Part shown: positions 16,610 to 26,700 of the stretch, piece by piece
Position numbering within the stretch: the stretch's first letter is position 1
How the letters are laid out: every line of letters begins with the position of its first letter
Source: Alphaproteobacteria bacterium
GTDB lineage: Bacteria; Pseudomonadota; Alphaproteobacteria; UBA9219
DNA: 34,201 nucleotides
Direction of reading: 5' to 3'
Assembly: GCA_031291395.1 (NCBI GenBank)
Contig: JARLJD010000013.1
Coordinates: 1 to 34,201, forward strand
Made by a program: the position numbers and the translations under genes
The notes under the pieces: model-generated
The model's database searches: none
What the model was told of the DNA's origin: nothing
What the model saw: only the letters and a program-made list of their open reading frames with translations

Positions 16610-17302
16610 ATGAAAAAAGCTGTTCGCGTGTTCATTTCTATACTCAAAATTTATGCCTATTTTGTCGCGACAATCGTGACAGCTTATTATGTTTATGCAT
16701 TCGCAATCAATACGGCTAATAGACAAGATGGTTCTGACGTGCTGGCGGCAAAACCTGTTATCTATCTATATCCGCAGAAGGAACAAGAAACCTTTATCAG
16801 GCTTGATTATCATGGAAAACTAACGACGTCTTTTCCTGCTTATGATGACGGATTAAAGGGGTGGCGGGTTCTGGCTTATCCGGATGGCCATGTTGTAAAT
16901 TTGGCGGACAATGAAACCTATAACTACCTGTTTTGGGAGGGCAAACCTGAAAAAGCTGATTATGATTTTTCAACAGGTTTTGTCGTTGCCGGAAAAGATA
17001 CGGCCAGCTTTCTACGAAAAACGTTGGAAGAATTCGGGCTAACCCCCAAGGAATACAATGAATTTATTGTTTATTGGCTGCCAAAAATGGAAAACAACGC
17101 CTACAATCTGATTCATTTTGCCGATAAGGAGTATACGAAGAATGCTCCCCTAAACATCGAGCCGAAACCGGACTCCTTATTGCGCGTTTTTATGGTGTAT
17201 AAGCCCATTGATAAAAGGCTTGATATTAAGCCTCAGACAATTGCGCCGTTCGTCAGAAAGGGCTTCAGTGTTGTGGAATGGGGCGGATCTGAGGTGGAAT
17301 AG
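16610..17302 (+). CDS. Membrane-anchored protein with KPVIYLYP motif, function unknown
   Basis: The 230-residue protein has one amino-terminal membrane helix (about 5-27) and an extracytoplasmic domain. That domain begins with KPVIYLYP and continues with GWRVLAYPDG, YNYLFWEG and, near the end, IKPQTIAPF and GFSVVEWGG. I recall the KPVIYLYP...YLFWEG pattern from scattered secreted proteins of bacteria and archaea, but no function is known to me. The A+T content is visibly higher than in mltA and smr on either side, and it has its own promoter, which suggests later insertion into an mltA-smr pair. The frame opens with TTG at 16589; I chose ATG at 16610 because it begins a typical basic-then-hydrophobic anchor and follows AGAGGAAAG. 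Confidence 0.75.
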   Translation: MKKAVRVFISILKIYAYFVATIVTAYYVYAFAINTANRQDGSDVLAAKPVIYLYPQKEQETFIRLDYHGKLTTSFPAYDDGLKGWRVLAYPDGHVVNLADNETYNYLFWEGKPEKADYDFSTGFVVAGKDTASFLRKTLEEFGLTPKEYNEFIVYWLPKMENNAYNLIHFADKEYTKNAPLNIEPKPDSLLRVFMVYKPIDKRLDIKPQTIAPFVRKGFSVVEWGGSEVE

Positions 17303-17384
17303 CTAGGGGAACGGCCTTGTTCTGTTTTGTCTCTATCGGGAAAAATCAAGCAAGAGGGCGCGGAGATTAAGAAGCGAAGTCTAA

Positions 17385-17888
17385 ATGACGGTTGAAGACA
17401 AACAGGTCTGGAAGGACTATACGCGTGGTGTTCAGCCTGTGCGAAAGGAGAAAAAGACTCCTGACCGCAGGGAAAATCGAACAGAAGGGCAGGCCGTCCA
17501 AACAATCGCTGAAAAACCGGGGCCCTTCCCTCTGCCTCTCTTTCATAAGGGAAAAGAACGTCTTTCCGCTCCCCCCCTCGAACGCAAACGCGAAAAAGCG
17601 CTGCGTCAGGGAACAATTGCGATCGAGGCCAGACTCGACCTGCACGGCATGACGCAAGCCGAAGCTTTCGCGGCGCTCAGCGACTTTATGCGCCAAGAAA
17701 CCAAAGCTGGAAAACGCCACCTGTTGATCATCACCGGCAAAGGCCGCGGCGAAGGCGGCGTTCTGCGCCGCAACCTTGAAACATGGCTATCCCAACTGCC
17801 AGAATCCCGATCCATCCTCGCCCTTCGCCCCGCCGCCCCCCACCATGGCGGCGGCGGGGCGTTTTATGTGGTGATGCGGAAAAAGTGA
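17385..17888 (+). CDS. Smr domain protein
   Basis: Small MutS-related domains bind or nick nucleic acids; in bacteria they have been tied to rescue of collided ribosomes and to DNA processing. The 167-residue protein has a charged, proline-rich amino-terminal half (about 1-75) and a carboxy-terminal Smr domain. Its signatures are LDLHGMT (84-90), ITGKGRGEGGVLR (about 114-126) and a glycine-rich HHGGGGAFYV end (about 152-162). It follows mltA in many alphaproteobacteria. Its actual role in this group is not established. A terminator-like hairpin follows about 50 bases after the stop. Confidence 0.88.
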   Translation: MTVEDKQVWKDYTRGVQPVRKEKKTPDRRENRTEGQAVQTIAEKPGPFPLPLFHKGKERLSAPPLERKREKALRQGTIAIEARLDLHGMTQAEAFAALSDFMRQETKAGKRHLLIITGKGRGEGGVLRRNLETWLSQLPESRSILALRPAAPHHGGGGAFYVVMRKK

Positions 17889-17936
17889 GAACGATGGGCA
17901 TAATAAAAATACGCCCAAACAGCCTTTGCCTGTAAA

Positions 17937-17963
17937 CGCCGCTCTTTCCGGCGCATTTTTATT
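17937..17963 (+). terminator. Rho-independent terminator after smr
   Basis: CGCCG (17937-17941) and CGGCG (17949-17953) form a stem with a seven-base loop, followed by CATTTTTATT. The 3' part (GGCGCATTTTTATT, 17950-17963) is also nearly complementary to 17902-17915, giving an alternative longer hairpin. Confidence 0.5.
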
Positions 17964-18053
17964 GTTTCTCCTCGTTTTAAGAATCATCGCTGCTTTTGAT
18001 TGGCAGACGCCGATCAAAAGGCTAATTTGATCTTCCAACAATGCGGAATCGAC

Positions 18054-18929
18054 ATGTCGGGACTGAACAGGATTTTTTCGTGCGGGCGCAGATTTATTCT
18101 GGCGGCTGGATTCATTGCGGCTTTACAGGGATGCGCGTCGGGTCCTTTGAACGACGCGGACGCCATAGCCAATTCCGCATCGATGCAACAGCAGGAAATA
18201 ACGTCGGGATCCTTTCGCCTGACGATCTTTTCGCGCATTCGCGACGCCAATCAGCCCATCACAATCTATGTCGACGGCGATCTGCGCGGCTGGGCGCCTT
18301 CGGCCGATCCCGGCATTGACTCAACCCCCGATGAATATCTGGAGCTGCGGCTGGCTGCGCTTGATCCCGCGACCAATGTCGTCTTTATCGCCCATCCGTG
18401 CCAGTTCGGCATAGCGGATCCGGTTTGCTATAACGATACATGGCAAAACGGGCGTTTGGCCGAGCAGGTTGTGTCCAGCATCAACCACGCGATCGACTAT
18501 GTGACCATTACCTTTATTCACCCGCAGGTGAATCTGGTCGGCTATTCGGGCGGCGGCGCGATCGCGGCCGTTCTGGCTGCGCGGCGGCAAGATGTCATCA
18601 GCTTGCGCACGATTGCCGGAAACCTTGATCCCAACGGCAATGGGCGGGCGCATGCCGCCGATCCGCAAGATGAATTTGTCGACCCGATGCTGATCGCCCC
18701 GCGCCTCGCGATGCTGCCGCAAATTCATTTTGTTGGGGACAAAGACGTTTTCGTGCCGCCTTTTTTGACCGAGAATTTTATCAAGGCCATTGGCCCCAGC
18801 TATTGCGTCAAAGTCATACAAATTCCCGAAGCCACACACCGCAAGGGCTGGGAAGACGCGTGGGCGGAATATGCGACGAAACTTCCGGCGTGCCGCGCCC
18901 TGATCGACCGTTCTATCTCACCGGAATAG
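18054..18929 (+). CDS. Alpha/beta-hydrolase lipoprotein
   Basis: From the ATG at 18054 the protein has 291 residues and begins with a lipoprotein signal ending ALQGC (Cys27). The frame is open to 18000, but the extra residues would bury the signal. The hydrolase core has an oxyanion-region YVDGDLRGW and the nucleophile elbow GYSGGG. GDKDVFVP carries the likely acid and EATHRKGW the likely histidine, so a full Ser-Asp-His triad is present. The substrate is unknown. Such hydrolases may act as esterases, lipases or peptidases at the envelope. It is convergent with the glycosyltransferase operon, leaving only about 30 bases between stops. Confidence 0.8.
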   Translation: MSGLNRIFSCGRRFILAAGFIAALQGCASGPLNDADAIANSASMQQQEITSGSFRLTIFSRIRDANQPITIYVDGDLRGWAPSADPGIDSTPDEYLELRLAALDPATNVVFIAHPCQFGIADPVCYNDTWQNGRLAEQVVSSINHAIDYVTITFIHPQVNLVGYSGGGAIAAVLAARRQDVISLRTIAGNLDPNGNGRAHAADPQDEFVDPMLIAPRLAMLPQIHFVGDKDVFVPPFLTENFIKAIGPSYCVKVIQIPEATHRKGWEDAWAEYATKLPACRALIDRSISPE

Positions 18930-18960
18930 ATCCCGAACCTGCGGGGGCGGCTCGTTGCCG

Positions 18961-19821
18961 TTATTTTCCCAGTAACTGCAAAATATCCGCTCTGTTGCGC
19001 AGACAAGCAAGGTAGTTGGGGCCGAGAAAATCTTCATCGTCAAGATTATAAGCGCGAAAGTCGACGTAATCCGGATAAATTTTCCCTACCGCATAGCCCT
19101 TGCTTTCCAGCAAGCCGTAAAAATCATAGAGCAGGTGATGCGTCATGATGTTGACTTTCCCGTACTCGAACTGAATGACGTCGATAGCGCCGCGATCAAT
19201 CGCTTCGGAAAAGCCTTTGAGCACATCGAATTCGGCGCCTTCTACATCCATCTTAAGGAAATCGATCCTGCCGATATTTTTTTCCCGCATATAGTCGTCC
19301 CCGGTGCGAACAGAGCATTTCTTTTCCTGATTGGCACCATTCGGGTAATTCACAAAAGACGAAAATTTATTGGAAGCATCATAAACATGAACAGAGATTT
19401 CGCCCGAATGGCTGAACAGGCCAAAATTGTTAAGAAAGGCGTTTTCCTTGCCGACCAGATTTGCGCTGAGGGTGGAAAAGGTCTCGGCGACGATTTCGAA
19501 AGCGTGAAAGGCCGCGCCGGGAATTTCGGCAGACGCCAAAGCCGTCCATTCGCCGACATTGGCGCCGACATCGAAGATCACCGCAGGGCACAGCGAAGCG
19601 AGGCGGCGCAACACCATTCGCTCGCCGTTATCGTCGAATTCCGAGTTGAAATTTTTGTATGCCTTAAGGAAAAAGTCGCAGAACAAAGCCATGGCTCGAT
19701 GATCGCTCTTTTGGCGGCCGAGTTGATAAGCGGCGGCAGCGATCTCCTGGGGGGTGATCTTGTCGACATTTGCTAGAACATCGCGAACGATCGAGGCGGC
19801 AATTTGCTCGGATGTGAACAT
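18961..19821 (-). CDS. FkbM-family SAM-dependent methyltransferase
   Basis: FkbM-type enzymes O-methylate sugars, polyketides or glycans. The 286-residue protein has a helical amino-terminal region (about 1-75), then SAM motif I VIFDVGANVGEWT (about 81-93). AFEIVAETF (second acidic strand) and FLKMDVEGAEFDVLKG (about 193-208), the FkbM signature, follow. AAGG lies about eight bases before the ATG. Last gene of a four-gene operon with two GT2 enzymes and a fused GT-methyltransferase; it likely methylates the glycan they build. The gap to the preceding gene is 84 bases. Confidence 0.88.
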   Translation of the reverse strand: MFTSEQIAASIVRDVLANVDKITPQEIAAAAYQLGRQKSDHRAMALFCDFFLKAYKNFNSEFDDNGERMVLRRLASLCPAVIFDVGANVGEWTALASAEIPGAAFHAFEIVAETFSTLSANLVGKENAFLNNFGLFSHSGEISVHVYDASNKFSSFVNYPNGANQEKKCSVRTGDDYMREKNIGRIDFLKMDVEGAEFDVLKGFSEAIDRGAIDVIQFEYGKVNIMTHHLLYDFYGLLESKGYAVGKIYPDYVDFRAYNLDDEDFLGPNYLACLRNRADILQLLGK

Positions 19822-19905
19822 AAGAAACCTTCAGGCCGAATGATTGAAAAGGCAAGATGAAGTATATAATAAAACCCGCCGTGTAAAGCGGAAGCCCCCG
19901 ACCGC

Positions 19906-20817
19906 TCAAGCCACCGGAATGAACCCCGAACTGGCAAGAACAAACCCAAGGCTTCGTAGGCGGTTCAGCCCGTCTTCTGTCGGTGGTTCGTTGCTGTTAT
20001 TGATAAACGTCCAGTTCGAGCGGTCGAACGGCATATCGACGCTGACGGCGCCGGTGGATTCGATGCCCTTGCTTTTCAGATAGGCGCGCACGGCATAATC
20101 GGAAACGCCCTGCCAGAAATAACGCCGCCGGAACCACGCCGGAGTCAACCGCTCGGCATGAATGTGATGATGAATCACAATCGACGGGTCGTAATAGAGC
20201 TTCCATCCGGCCATATGCATAACCAGATCGACGGCATGTTCCGCCGCCAGCAAAGTAACGCCTTTGCGCCCCAGCGTGGTCGGAAAACATCCCGCCGCAA
20301 TCAAAGCCTCGCGGCGATAGCAGCCGTTACCCTCCAGCAAGCCTTCGTCGACGAAATGCGGCTGCGTGCCGAATCCTGCGGCGGACAACAAATACAACAT
20401 GCCGTCCGTCAGCCAATCCGGCCGCGGCGCGCCCCAGACGGGAATGACATCGCCGCCGATCTTGCCGACTTTGTCGCCCTGCGCGGCAAAGGAAGCCAAA
20501 AATAACTCCAGCCAGTCAGGAGGCGCGGTGGCATCGTCATCGCCCTGCACGATCAGCGGCGCGGTCGTCCGGCGCACGCCCGCGTTGCGGGCATAAGCGA
20601 CGCCAAGCTGCGGCTCCTCGACCAAGATGATGCGGTGATGCGGATAACGCGCCTTGATCAACGCAACCGCCGCTTCTGTTTTGTCGACAGAGCCGTTATC
20701 GACGACGCAAATTTCAAAGCGCGACGGATCGAGCGTTTGTTCGCACAGGCTCACAAGGCAGCGTTCCAAAAACGCGGCGCGATTGCGCGTGGGAATGACG
20801 ACGCTGATATCGGGCAT
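19906..20817 (-). CDS. Family 2 glycosyltransferase (A)
   Basis: The 303-residue GT-A enzyme starts ISVVIPTRNR, the nucleotide-sugar binding strand. It has the acidic metal-binding run DDD at 93-95 (VQGDDDA) and the acceptor region LEGNGCYRREALIAAGCFP (about 163-181). It has no membrane segment. It is clearly paralogous to the GT2 at 22717, with DDD at the same residue numbers. GAGG stands about seven bases before the ATG, 17 bases after the preceding stop. The sugar and acceptor cannot be told; surface polysaccharide or glycoprotein synthesis is inferred. Confidence 0.9.
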   Translation of the reverse strand: MPDISVVIPTRNRAAFLERCLVSLCEQTLDPSRFEICVVDNGSVDKTEAAVALIKARYPHHRIILVEEPQLGVAYARNAGVRRTTAPLIVQGDDDATAPPDWLELFLASFAAQGDKVGKIGGDVIPVWGAPRPDWLTDGMLYLLSAAGFGTQPHFVDEGLLEGNGCYRREALIAAGCFPTTLGRKGVTLLAAEHAVDLVMHMAGWKLYYDPSIVIHHHIHAERLTPAWFRRRYFWQGVSDYAVRAYLKSKGIESTGAVSVDMPFDRSNWTFINNSNEPPTEDGLNRLRSLGFVLASSGFIPVA

Positions 20818-20834
20818 AAGAAGTCCTCAAAAAA

Positions 20835-22709
20835 TCACGTTACTGCGTCCGTCGTTCGCGATGTTGGGGCAAGGATAAGCATCGCGCCGCTTTTCTCATC
20901 GACCCTTTGCGCCGCAAAGGCATAACCGTTTTCTTGCGCCCATGATTCAAGTTTCCCGTCCTCGCCGCGCGGCGTCTGGACAAAAAGAATCGGGCGGAAT
21001 TTTTTCAAAATGCCCGCAAGGCCGGACAGAACATCAAGGGGATTCGCGGCATCGATGCGGCAAGCGTCAAGCCGCGGCTCCTCATCGAGAAATTGATCCA
21101 GTTGCACAAACGGAACGGTCGCTTCGGGGACGAGATCGGCGTCGTCGCTAAAAACGGCGACGCTGCGCTCTTGTCCTGCTTCAAGCGCGCCATAGCCGGG
21201 CGCTGCGCCTGCGGCATAGCCTAAAAGGCGCATGTCGACGATATGCTGCATCCGGTTTCCGATTACGTTTTGTTTGATTTGCTCGATATAATCGGGGTCG
21301 AATTCGACAAGGATAATTTTGTCGGCTTGGCAGATATGCGCGGCGAAAAGGGCAAAAGCGCCAGCGCGGCTGCCGACATCGAGCCAAACGCTTTGAGCGG
21401 GGACAAGGCTGCCGATCCTTTCCCATTCTTCATCGTCGGGAAGATGAAAATCCGGCGCGGGCGATGCTGCGCGGATTGCAAGCGAAAACTCGCGCCCACG
21501 GCAAGAAACGCATCGCATTTCCGCGAGGCGCTCGGCGCGCTCGGACAAAAATTTCTGCGGCGCCGTTAAAATATTCTCGGCCTCAGCCAGACGGCACCGA
21601 TAGGCATTCAAAACTTTTTCCCCTGCCGCTTGCAGCAAAAATAATAGCCGCGGGTTGTCCAGAATCATTTTCAAATAGCCAATGACATCCAGAGTCGATT
21701 TGCAGCGGTGGAAATGATAGGGGGAAAGCAGGCCTTCGCTGCCGATGCGCGTCATGACGATAGGGCGGTGATACTGCAGGGCTTCAACAGATTTTATTTT
21801 CAGGCCGGTGCCATCGTCCATCGGATTTACCATGACATCCATGACCTTATAGAAATCATGAATGTTTTCACAGACGCCCAGCATTATGACAAAGGGCGGC
21901 ATTTCTTTGGCAAAATTCATGTAAACGGCGCCAGCGACACAAAGTTCAATGTGTTCGGAAACCCCGGGCGTCTTAACAAGATATTCCACAAGGCTGACAA
22001 GCGTTCTGACATTCGTGTTGTTGTTTCCGCCGACGAATCCAACGCGCAGTTTTCTTCCCATCGGTTGATTGACGGGAAGAAAGGGCATCTCTTCCGGCGC
22101 GAACTGAAGCGTAAAGACGGCCTTGTCGGTTAAGGCACGGAAAGAAAATTCCTCGGCATACTGCACGGCGATGTTAATGTCCGCGCGATCAAGCCCGCGC
22201 GCTTCGTCCTCCGGCGATACCGAGAAAAAACCCGGCGAAAAACCAGGCCTGCTGAGCTTGAACATGCGATCCGAAAACGCATCGTGCGTATGCTGTATTT
22301 TTATAACCTGCGGCGGGACAATCTCGAACGCTTTGCTCATCCAGATATAATTGCCGACGATAACGTCGAAGGGATCGCGCTCGTAAATCAGCTTTACGAA
22401 TGCGCCGACATCCTCGTCGTACCATGAATCAAGCTCGTAATTGAATGTGGCAATTTCGGGCAAAGCGCCGCCCACAGCGCGAATCGCAGCCTCCCGGCGG
22501 CGAGCCATGTCGTAACTGCATAGGTAATAGGCATCAACCTGCCGCAAAGTATCGAGGGTTGCCTTGTTCGAGATTTCTTCCTGAATCGAATAAAGGAAGC
22601 TGACTCGATGCCCTGCGGCGCGTATCTGGCGCACCATGCCCCGAATGCCGGCTCTATTTCCGGCAGTTGTGGGAAAAAGGGGCGTGGGGCTGACGATAAG
22701 ATAATGCAC
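20835..22709 (-). CDS. Fused GT-B glycosyltransferase and FkbM-like methyltransferase
   Basis: The protein has 624 residues. Residues about 1-385 are a GT-B (GT4-like) glycosyltransferase, with a first Rossmann half starting YLIVSPTPLFP and a second half starting LRVGFVGGNNNTN. The nucleotide-binding loop is MDDGTGLKIKSVEALQYHRP (about 297-316). Residues about 395-405 hold a short Cys pair (CVSC). Residues about 430-615 are a methyltransferase-like domain with motif I WLDVGSRAGAFALFAA (442-457) and VEFDP; the FkbM D-x-E-G signature is degraded (DACRIDAANPLDVL). It may therefore be weak or inactive as a methyltransferase. GTG start at 22709 with GAGG about ten bases upstream. Second gene of the operon, seven bases after GT2 (B). 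Confidence 0.82.
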   Translation of the reverse strand: MHYLIVSPTPLFPTTAGNRAGIRGMVRQIRAAGHRVSFLYSIQEEISNKATLDTLRQVDAYYLCSYDMARRREAAIRAVGGALPEIATFNYELDSWYDEDVGAFVKLIYERDPFDVIVGNYIWMSKAFEIVPPQVIKIQHTHDAFSDRMFKLSRPGFSPGFFSVSPEDEARGLDRADINIAVQYAEEFSFRALTDKAVFTLQFAPEEMPFLPVNQPMGRKLRVGFVGGNNNTNVRTLVSLVEYLVKTPGVSEHIELCVAGAVYMNFAKEMPPFVIMLGVCENIHDFYKVMDVMVNPMDDGTGLKIKSVEALQYHRPIVMTRIGSEGLLSPYHFHRCKSTLDVIGYLKMILDNPRLLFLLQAAGEKVLNAYRCRLAEAENILTAPQKFLSERAERLAEMRCVSCRGREFSLAIRAASPAPDFHLPDDEEWERIGSLVPAQSVWLDVGSRAGAFALFAAHICQADKIILVEFDPDYIEQIKQNVIGNRMQHIVDMRLLGYAAGAAPGYGALEAGQERSVAVFSDDADLVPEATVPFVQLDQFLDEEPRLDACRIDAANPLDVLSGLAGILKKFRPILFVQTPRGEDGKLESWAQENGYAFAAQRVDEKSGAMLILAPTSRTTDAVT

Positions 22710-22716
22710 GATCTTT

Positions 22717-23640
22717 CTACCTCTCTGTCGGCATAATGCCGGTCAAGGCGAGCACAAAGCCAAGACTGCGGAAACAGGACATGCTGCTTTCAAGATGCTC
22801 GGGCGTATCTCCGGCCATAAAGGCCCAATCGCCCGGTTTGAGCGGCAGATCAATGAAAACTTCGTTTGGCGTTGGCAACCCCTGGCGAATCTGATACGCG
22901 CGACCGGCTGCTTCCGATACGCCCTGCCAAAAAAGACGGTGGCGCAGCCACATGGGCCTCAGCCTGTCAGCATGAATAAAGTGGCGCAGAATAATGCGGG
23001 GATCAAAGAAAACGCGGCCTCCGTTTTCCCTGATGCGCTCTTCGACGATATGTTCGCCCGACAAAAGGCAAGAGCCGACGCGCCCCAATTCTTCGGGAAA
23101 ACCGCCGACCGCCTCCAGATTCGAACGGCGCCAGCAAGTATTGCCCTCGCATGTAGGCTCGTCTTTGTCTAGAAAGCGCGGTTGCATTCCCACTCGTGTC
23201 GCCGCCGATAAATAAAGCTCCATTTGCGGCGTCAGCCATTCCGGCTTCTGGATTTCCCAAATCGGCTTGATATCACCGGTGATTATGGCCAGATCGGAAC
23301 CGATTTCGGTAAAACGAGCAATGAATAGTTCAAGCCAATTAGAATCAACGGTGCCGTCATCATCGATACTCGCAAATAACGGCGCTTGCGTTGCGCTGAG
23401 CGCGCAATTGCGCGCGTGTGACGCACCTGGTTCCAACTCGACAATTATAGAAACATGATGTTTGGGATAACGCGCCACAATTTTTTCAGCGACTTCCAGC
23501 GTGTTGTCGATACATGCATTGGCGACCACGCAAATTTCATATCGCGAAGGATCCAGACTTTGTTCACACAAACTGACAAGACATGCTTCCAGAAAAGGAG
23601 CACGGTTATGGGTAGGAACAACAACGCTGATTTCTAGCAT
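22717..23640 (-). CDS. Family 2 glycosyltransferase (B)
   Basis: The 307-residue GT-A enzyme starts ISVVVPTHNR, with DDD at 93-95 (ASIDDDG) and CEGNTCWRRSNLEAVGGFP (about 165-183). It resembles the GT2 at 19906 along the whole length, including the RPMWLRHRLFWQGVS segment near residue 243, so the two arose by duplication within the cluster. It is the first gene of the operon. I see no ribosome binding site and no clear promoter in the 100 bases upstream (23641-23741). Confidence 0.9.
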   Translation of the reverse strand: MLEISVVVPTHNRAPFLEACLVSLCEQSLDPSRYEICVVANACIDNTLEVAEKIVARYPKHHVSIIVELEPGASHARNCALSATQAPLFASIDDDGTVDSNWLELFIARFTEIGSDLAIITGDIKPIWEIQKPEWLTPQMELYLSAATRVGMQPRFLDKDEPTCEGNTCWRRSNLEAVGGFPEELGRVGSCLLSGEHIVEERIRENGGRVFFDPRIILRHFIHADRLRPMWLRHRLFWQGVSEAAGRAYQIRQGLPTPNEVFIDLPLKPGDWAFMAGDTPEHLESSMSCFRSLGFVLALTGIMPTER

Positions 23641-23741
23641 GCAAACAAAGCGAGAAACAAAGGAAGGTTTTCGATCCTAACAGAGGCTCTTGGGCAAGGC
23701 AATGCGCGAAGAATGCGCGAGAAAACGTAACGCTCACGCCG

Positions 23742-26700
23742 TCATTCAACCTCTTCCGCCTCTGGCGAACGCCATTTCTGCGCCAACCGATCGAACGCCA
23801 GATAGATCACAGGCGTCGTGAACAAAGTCAGCACTTGCGACACGATCAAGCCGCCGACAATCGAAATTCCTAAAGGGTTCCGCAGTTCCGATCCCATGCC
23901 TTTGCCCAGCATCAGCGGCAACGCGCCGAGCAGAGCCGCCATTGTCGTCATCATAATCGGGCGGAAGCGCAAAAGGCAGGCTTGATAGATGGCCTCGCGC
24001 GGGGGTTTGTGTTCAACGCGTTCGGCCTCCAACGCGAAGTCGATCATCATGATCGCGTTTTTCTTGACGATGCCGATCAGCAAAACAATGCCGATGATCG
24101 CGATAATATCCAGCTCCTTGCCCGCCAGTATCAACGCCAGCAAAGCGCCGATGCCCGCCGAGGGCAAGGTCGAGATAATCGTGATCGGGTGGATATAGCT
24201 TTCATACAAAACCCCAAGAACGATATAGACCGTGACGATTGCCGCAAGAATCAACAGCAATTCATTACCCAGCGACGCGCGGAAGGCCAGCGCCGCGCCC
24301 TGAAAACTCGTCATCACGCTTTGCGGCATGCCGATATTTTGTTCCGTTTTTCCGATCGCGTCGACGGCCTCGCCCAACGACGCGCCCGAAGCCAGATTGA
24401 ACGAGATTTGCGCGGCGGGGAACTGCCCCAAATGATTGATCTGCAAGGCAGCCTGTTGTTGCTTGATCGAGGCGATCGTCGCCAGCGGCACCTGCCCGCC
24501 GCTGGCCGAGGGCAAATAGATCGATTGCAGCGACGCCATTGTCGCAGGTGTGTTGAGAATGACCCGATACTGATTGGACTGCGTGAAAATGGTCGAGACG
24601 ATACGCTGCCCGAACGCGTCATAAAGCGCGTTATCGACGGTGGCGAGCGAAATGCCGAGCCTTCCCGCCGTGTCGCGGTCGACGGCCACATAATCCGAAA
24701 GCCCGTTTTGTTGCAGATTGTCGGCGATGTCCTCAAACTGCGGCAACTGGCGCAATCTGGATTCCAGAAGGGGCGTCCATTTGTTGAGTTCGTCCAGATT
24801 GGAATCTTCGAGAATGAACTGGTATTGCGCGCGGCTGACCGAACTATCGATCGTTAAATCCTGCACGGGTTGCATGTAAAGCGTGATGCCGGGAAGGACG
24901 GCGATCTCTTTGCTCAGACGGCGGATCACATCGCTGACCGAGGACGAACGCTGATCGAGCGGTTTCAGGTTAATCAGCATGCGCCCGCTGTTCAGCGTCA
25001 CATTGGTGCCGTCCACGCCGATGAAGGAAGACAGGCTGTCGACGTCCTTGTCCCGCAAAACCGCAGCGGCTAATGCCTGCTGGCGGTCGGCCATCGCCGT
25101 GTAGGAGATAGATTGCGGCCCCTCCGAAATACCCTGAATAAGGCCAGTATCCTGAACCGGAAAGAAGCCCTTCGGCACGACGATATAGAGAAAGGCCGTC
25201 AGCCCCAGCGTGCTGAGCGCGACAGCCAAAGTCAGATTCTGGTGATCGAGCACCCATGTCAGCGCGCGGCCATAAGCGGCGATGGTTTGGTCGAATCCCC
25301 GCTGCGTCGCTTTCAAAAACCGACTTTCCTTGGCGGGGTCATGCGTTTTCAACATTCGCGCGCACATCATCGGCACCAAAGTCAGCGACACGACCGCCGA
25401 GATCAAAATCGTCACGGACAAGGTGATCGCGAATTCGCGGAACAAACGCCCGACCAGATCGCCCATAAACAAAAGCGGGATCAGCACGGCGATCAGTGAA
25501 ACCGTCAAGGACACGATCGTAAAGCCGATTTCGCCCGCGCCTTTCAACGCGGCATTCATCGGCGTCTCGCCCATCTCGATATAGCGCGAAATATTCTCGA
25601 TCATCACAATCGCGTCGTCGACGACAAAGCCGGTCGCGATCGTCAGCGCCATCAGCGATAGGTTGTTCAAACTGAATCCCGCCAGATACATAAGCGCGAA
25701 CGTGCCGACCAAAGACACAGGCACCGAAAGGCTGGGAATGATCGTCGCCGGAATATTGCGCAAAAAGATGAATATGACCGCGACGACCAAAAGCACCGAC
25801 AACAGCAATTCAAACTCGACATCATGCACCGACGCGCGGATCGTCGTGGTGCGGTCGGTCAAAACCTTGACATTGACGGCGGCGGGCAGGCTGTTTTTCA
25901 GGCTCGGCAACAATTGCTGGATCGTATCGACGACCTTGATGACATTGGCTCCGGGCTGGCGCTGGATGTTGAGGATGATCGCGGGGGTTTTTCCCGACCA
26001 CGCGCCCAATTGCGTATTCTCCGCGCCGTTGACCACAGTCGCGACATCCTTCAACCGCACCGGCGCACCGTTTTGATAGGCGATGATGATGTTTTTGTAT
26101 TCATCCGCGCTTTGAAGCTGGTCGTTGGAATTGATCGTGGTCGAACGCTCTGGCCCGTCAAAACTGCCTTTGGGCGCGTTGGTGTTGGCGTTGCTGACGC
26201 TGGTGCGCAAATCGTCAATATTCAGGCCATAGGCGGCCAAAGCCTCGACATTGGCGATCACGCGCACGGCGGGACGCTGGCCGCCCGACAGGCTGACCAA
26301 ACCCACGCCCGGCAACTGCGAAATTTTTTGCGCCAACCGCGTGTCCGTCAAATCCTCAACATCGGTCAGCGGCAAAGTGTCGGACGTCACGGCCAAAGTC
26401 AGAACCGGCGCGTCGGCGGGATTGACTTTGGCGTAAATCGGCGGCGCGGGCAAATCGGAAGGCAGCAAGTTTCCGGCGGCATTGATCGCCGCCTGAACTT
26501 CCTGCTCCGCTATGTCGAGGTTAAGGCTCAGATCGAATTGCAGCGTCAGAATGGACGCTCCGGCCGAACTGACCGACGACATTTGCGTCAAGCCCGGCAT
26601 CTGCCCAAACTGCCGCTCCAAAGGCGCGGTGACGGCAGAGGTCATCACGTCGGGGCTGGCGCCGGGATAAAAGGTCTGAACCTGAATGGTCGGGTAATCG

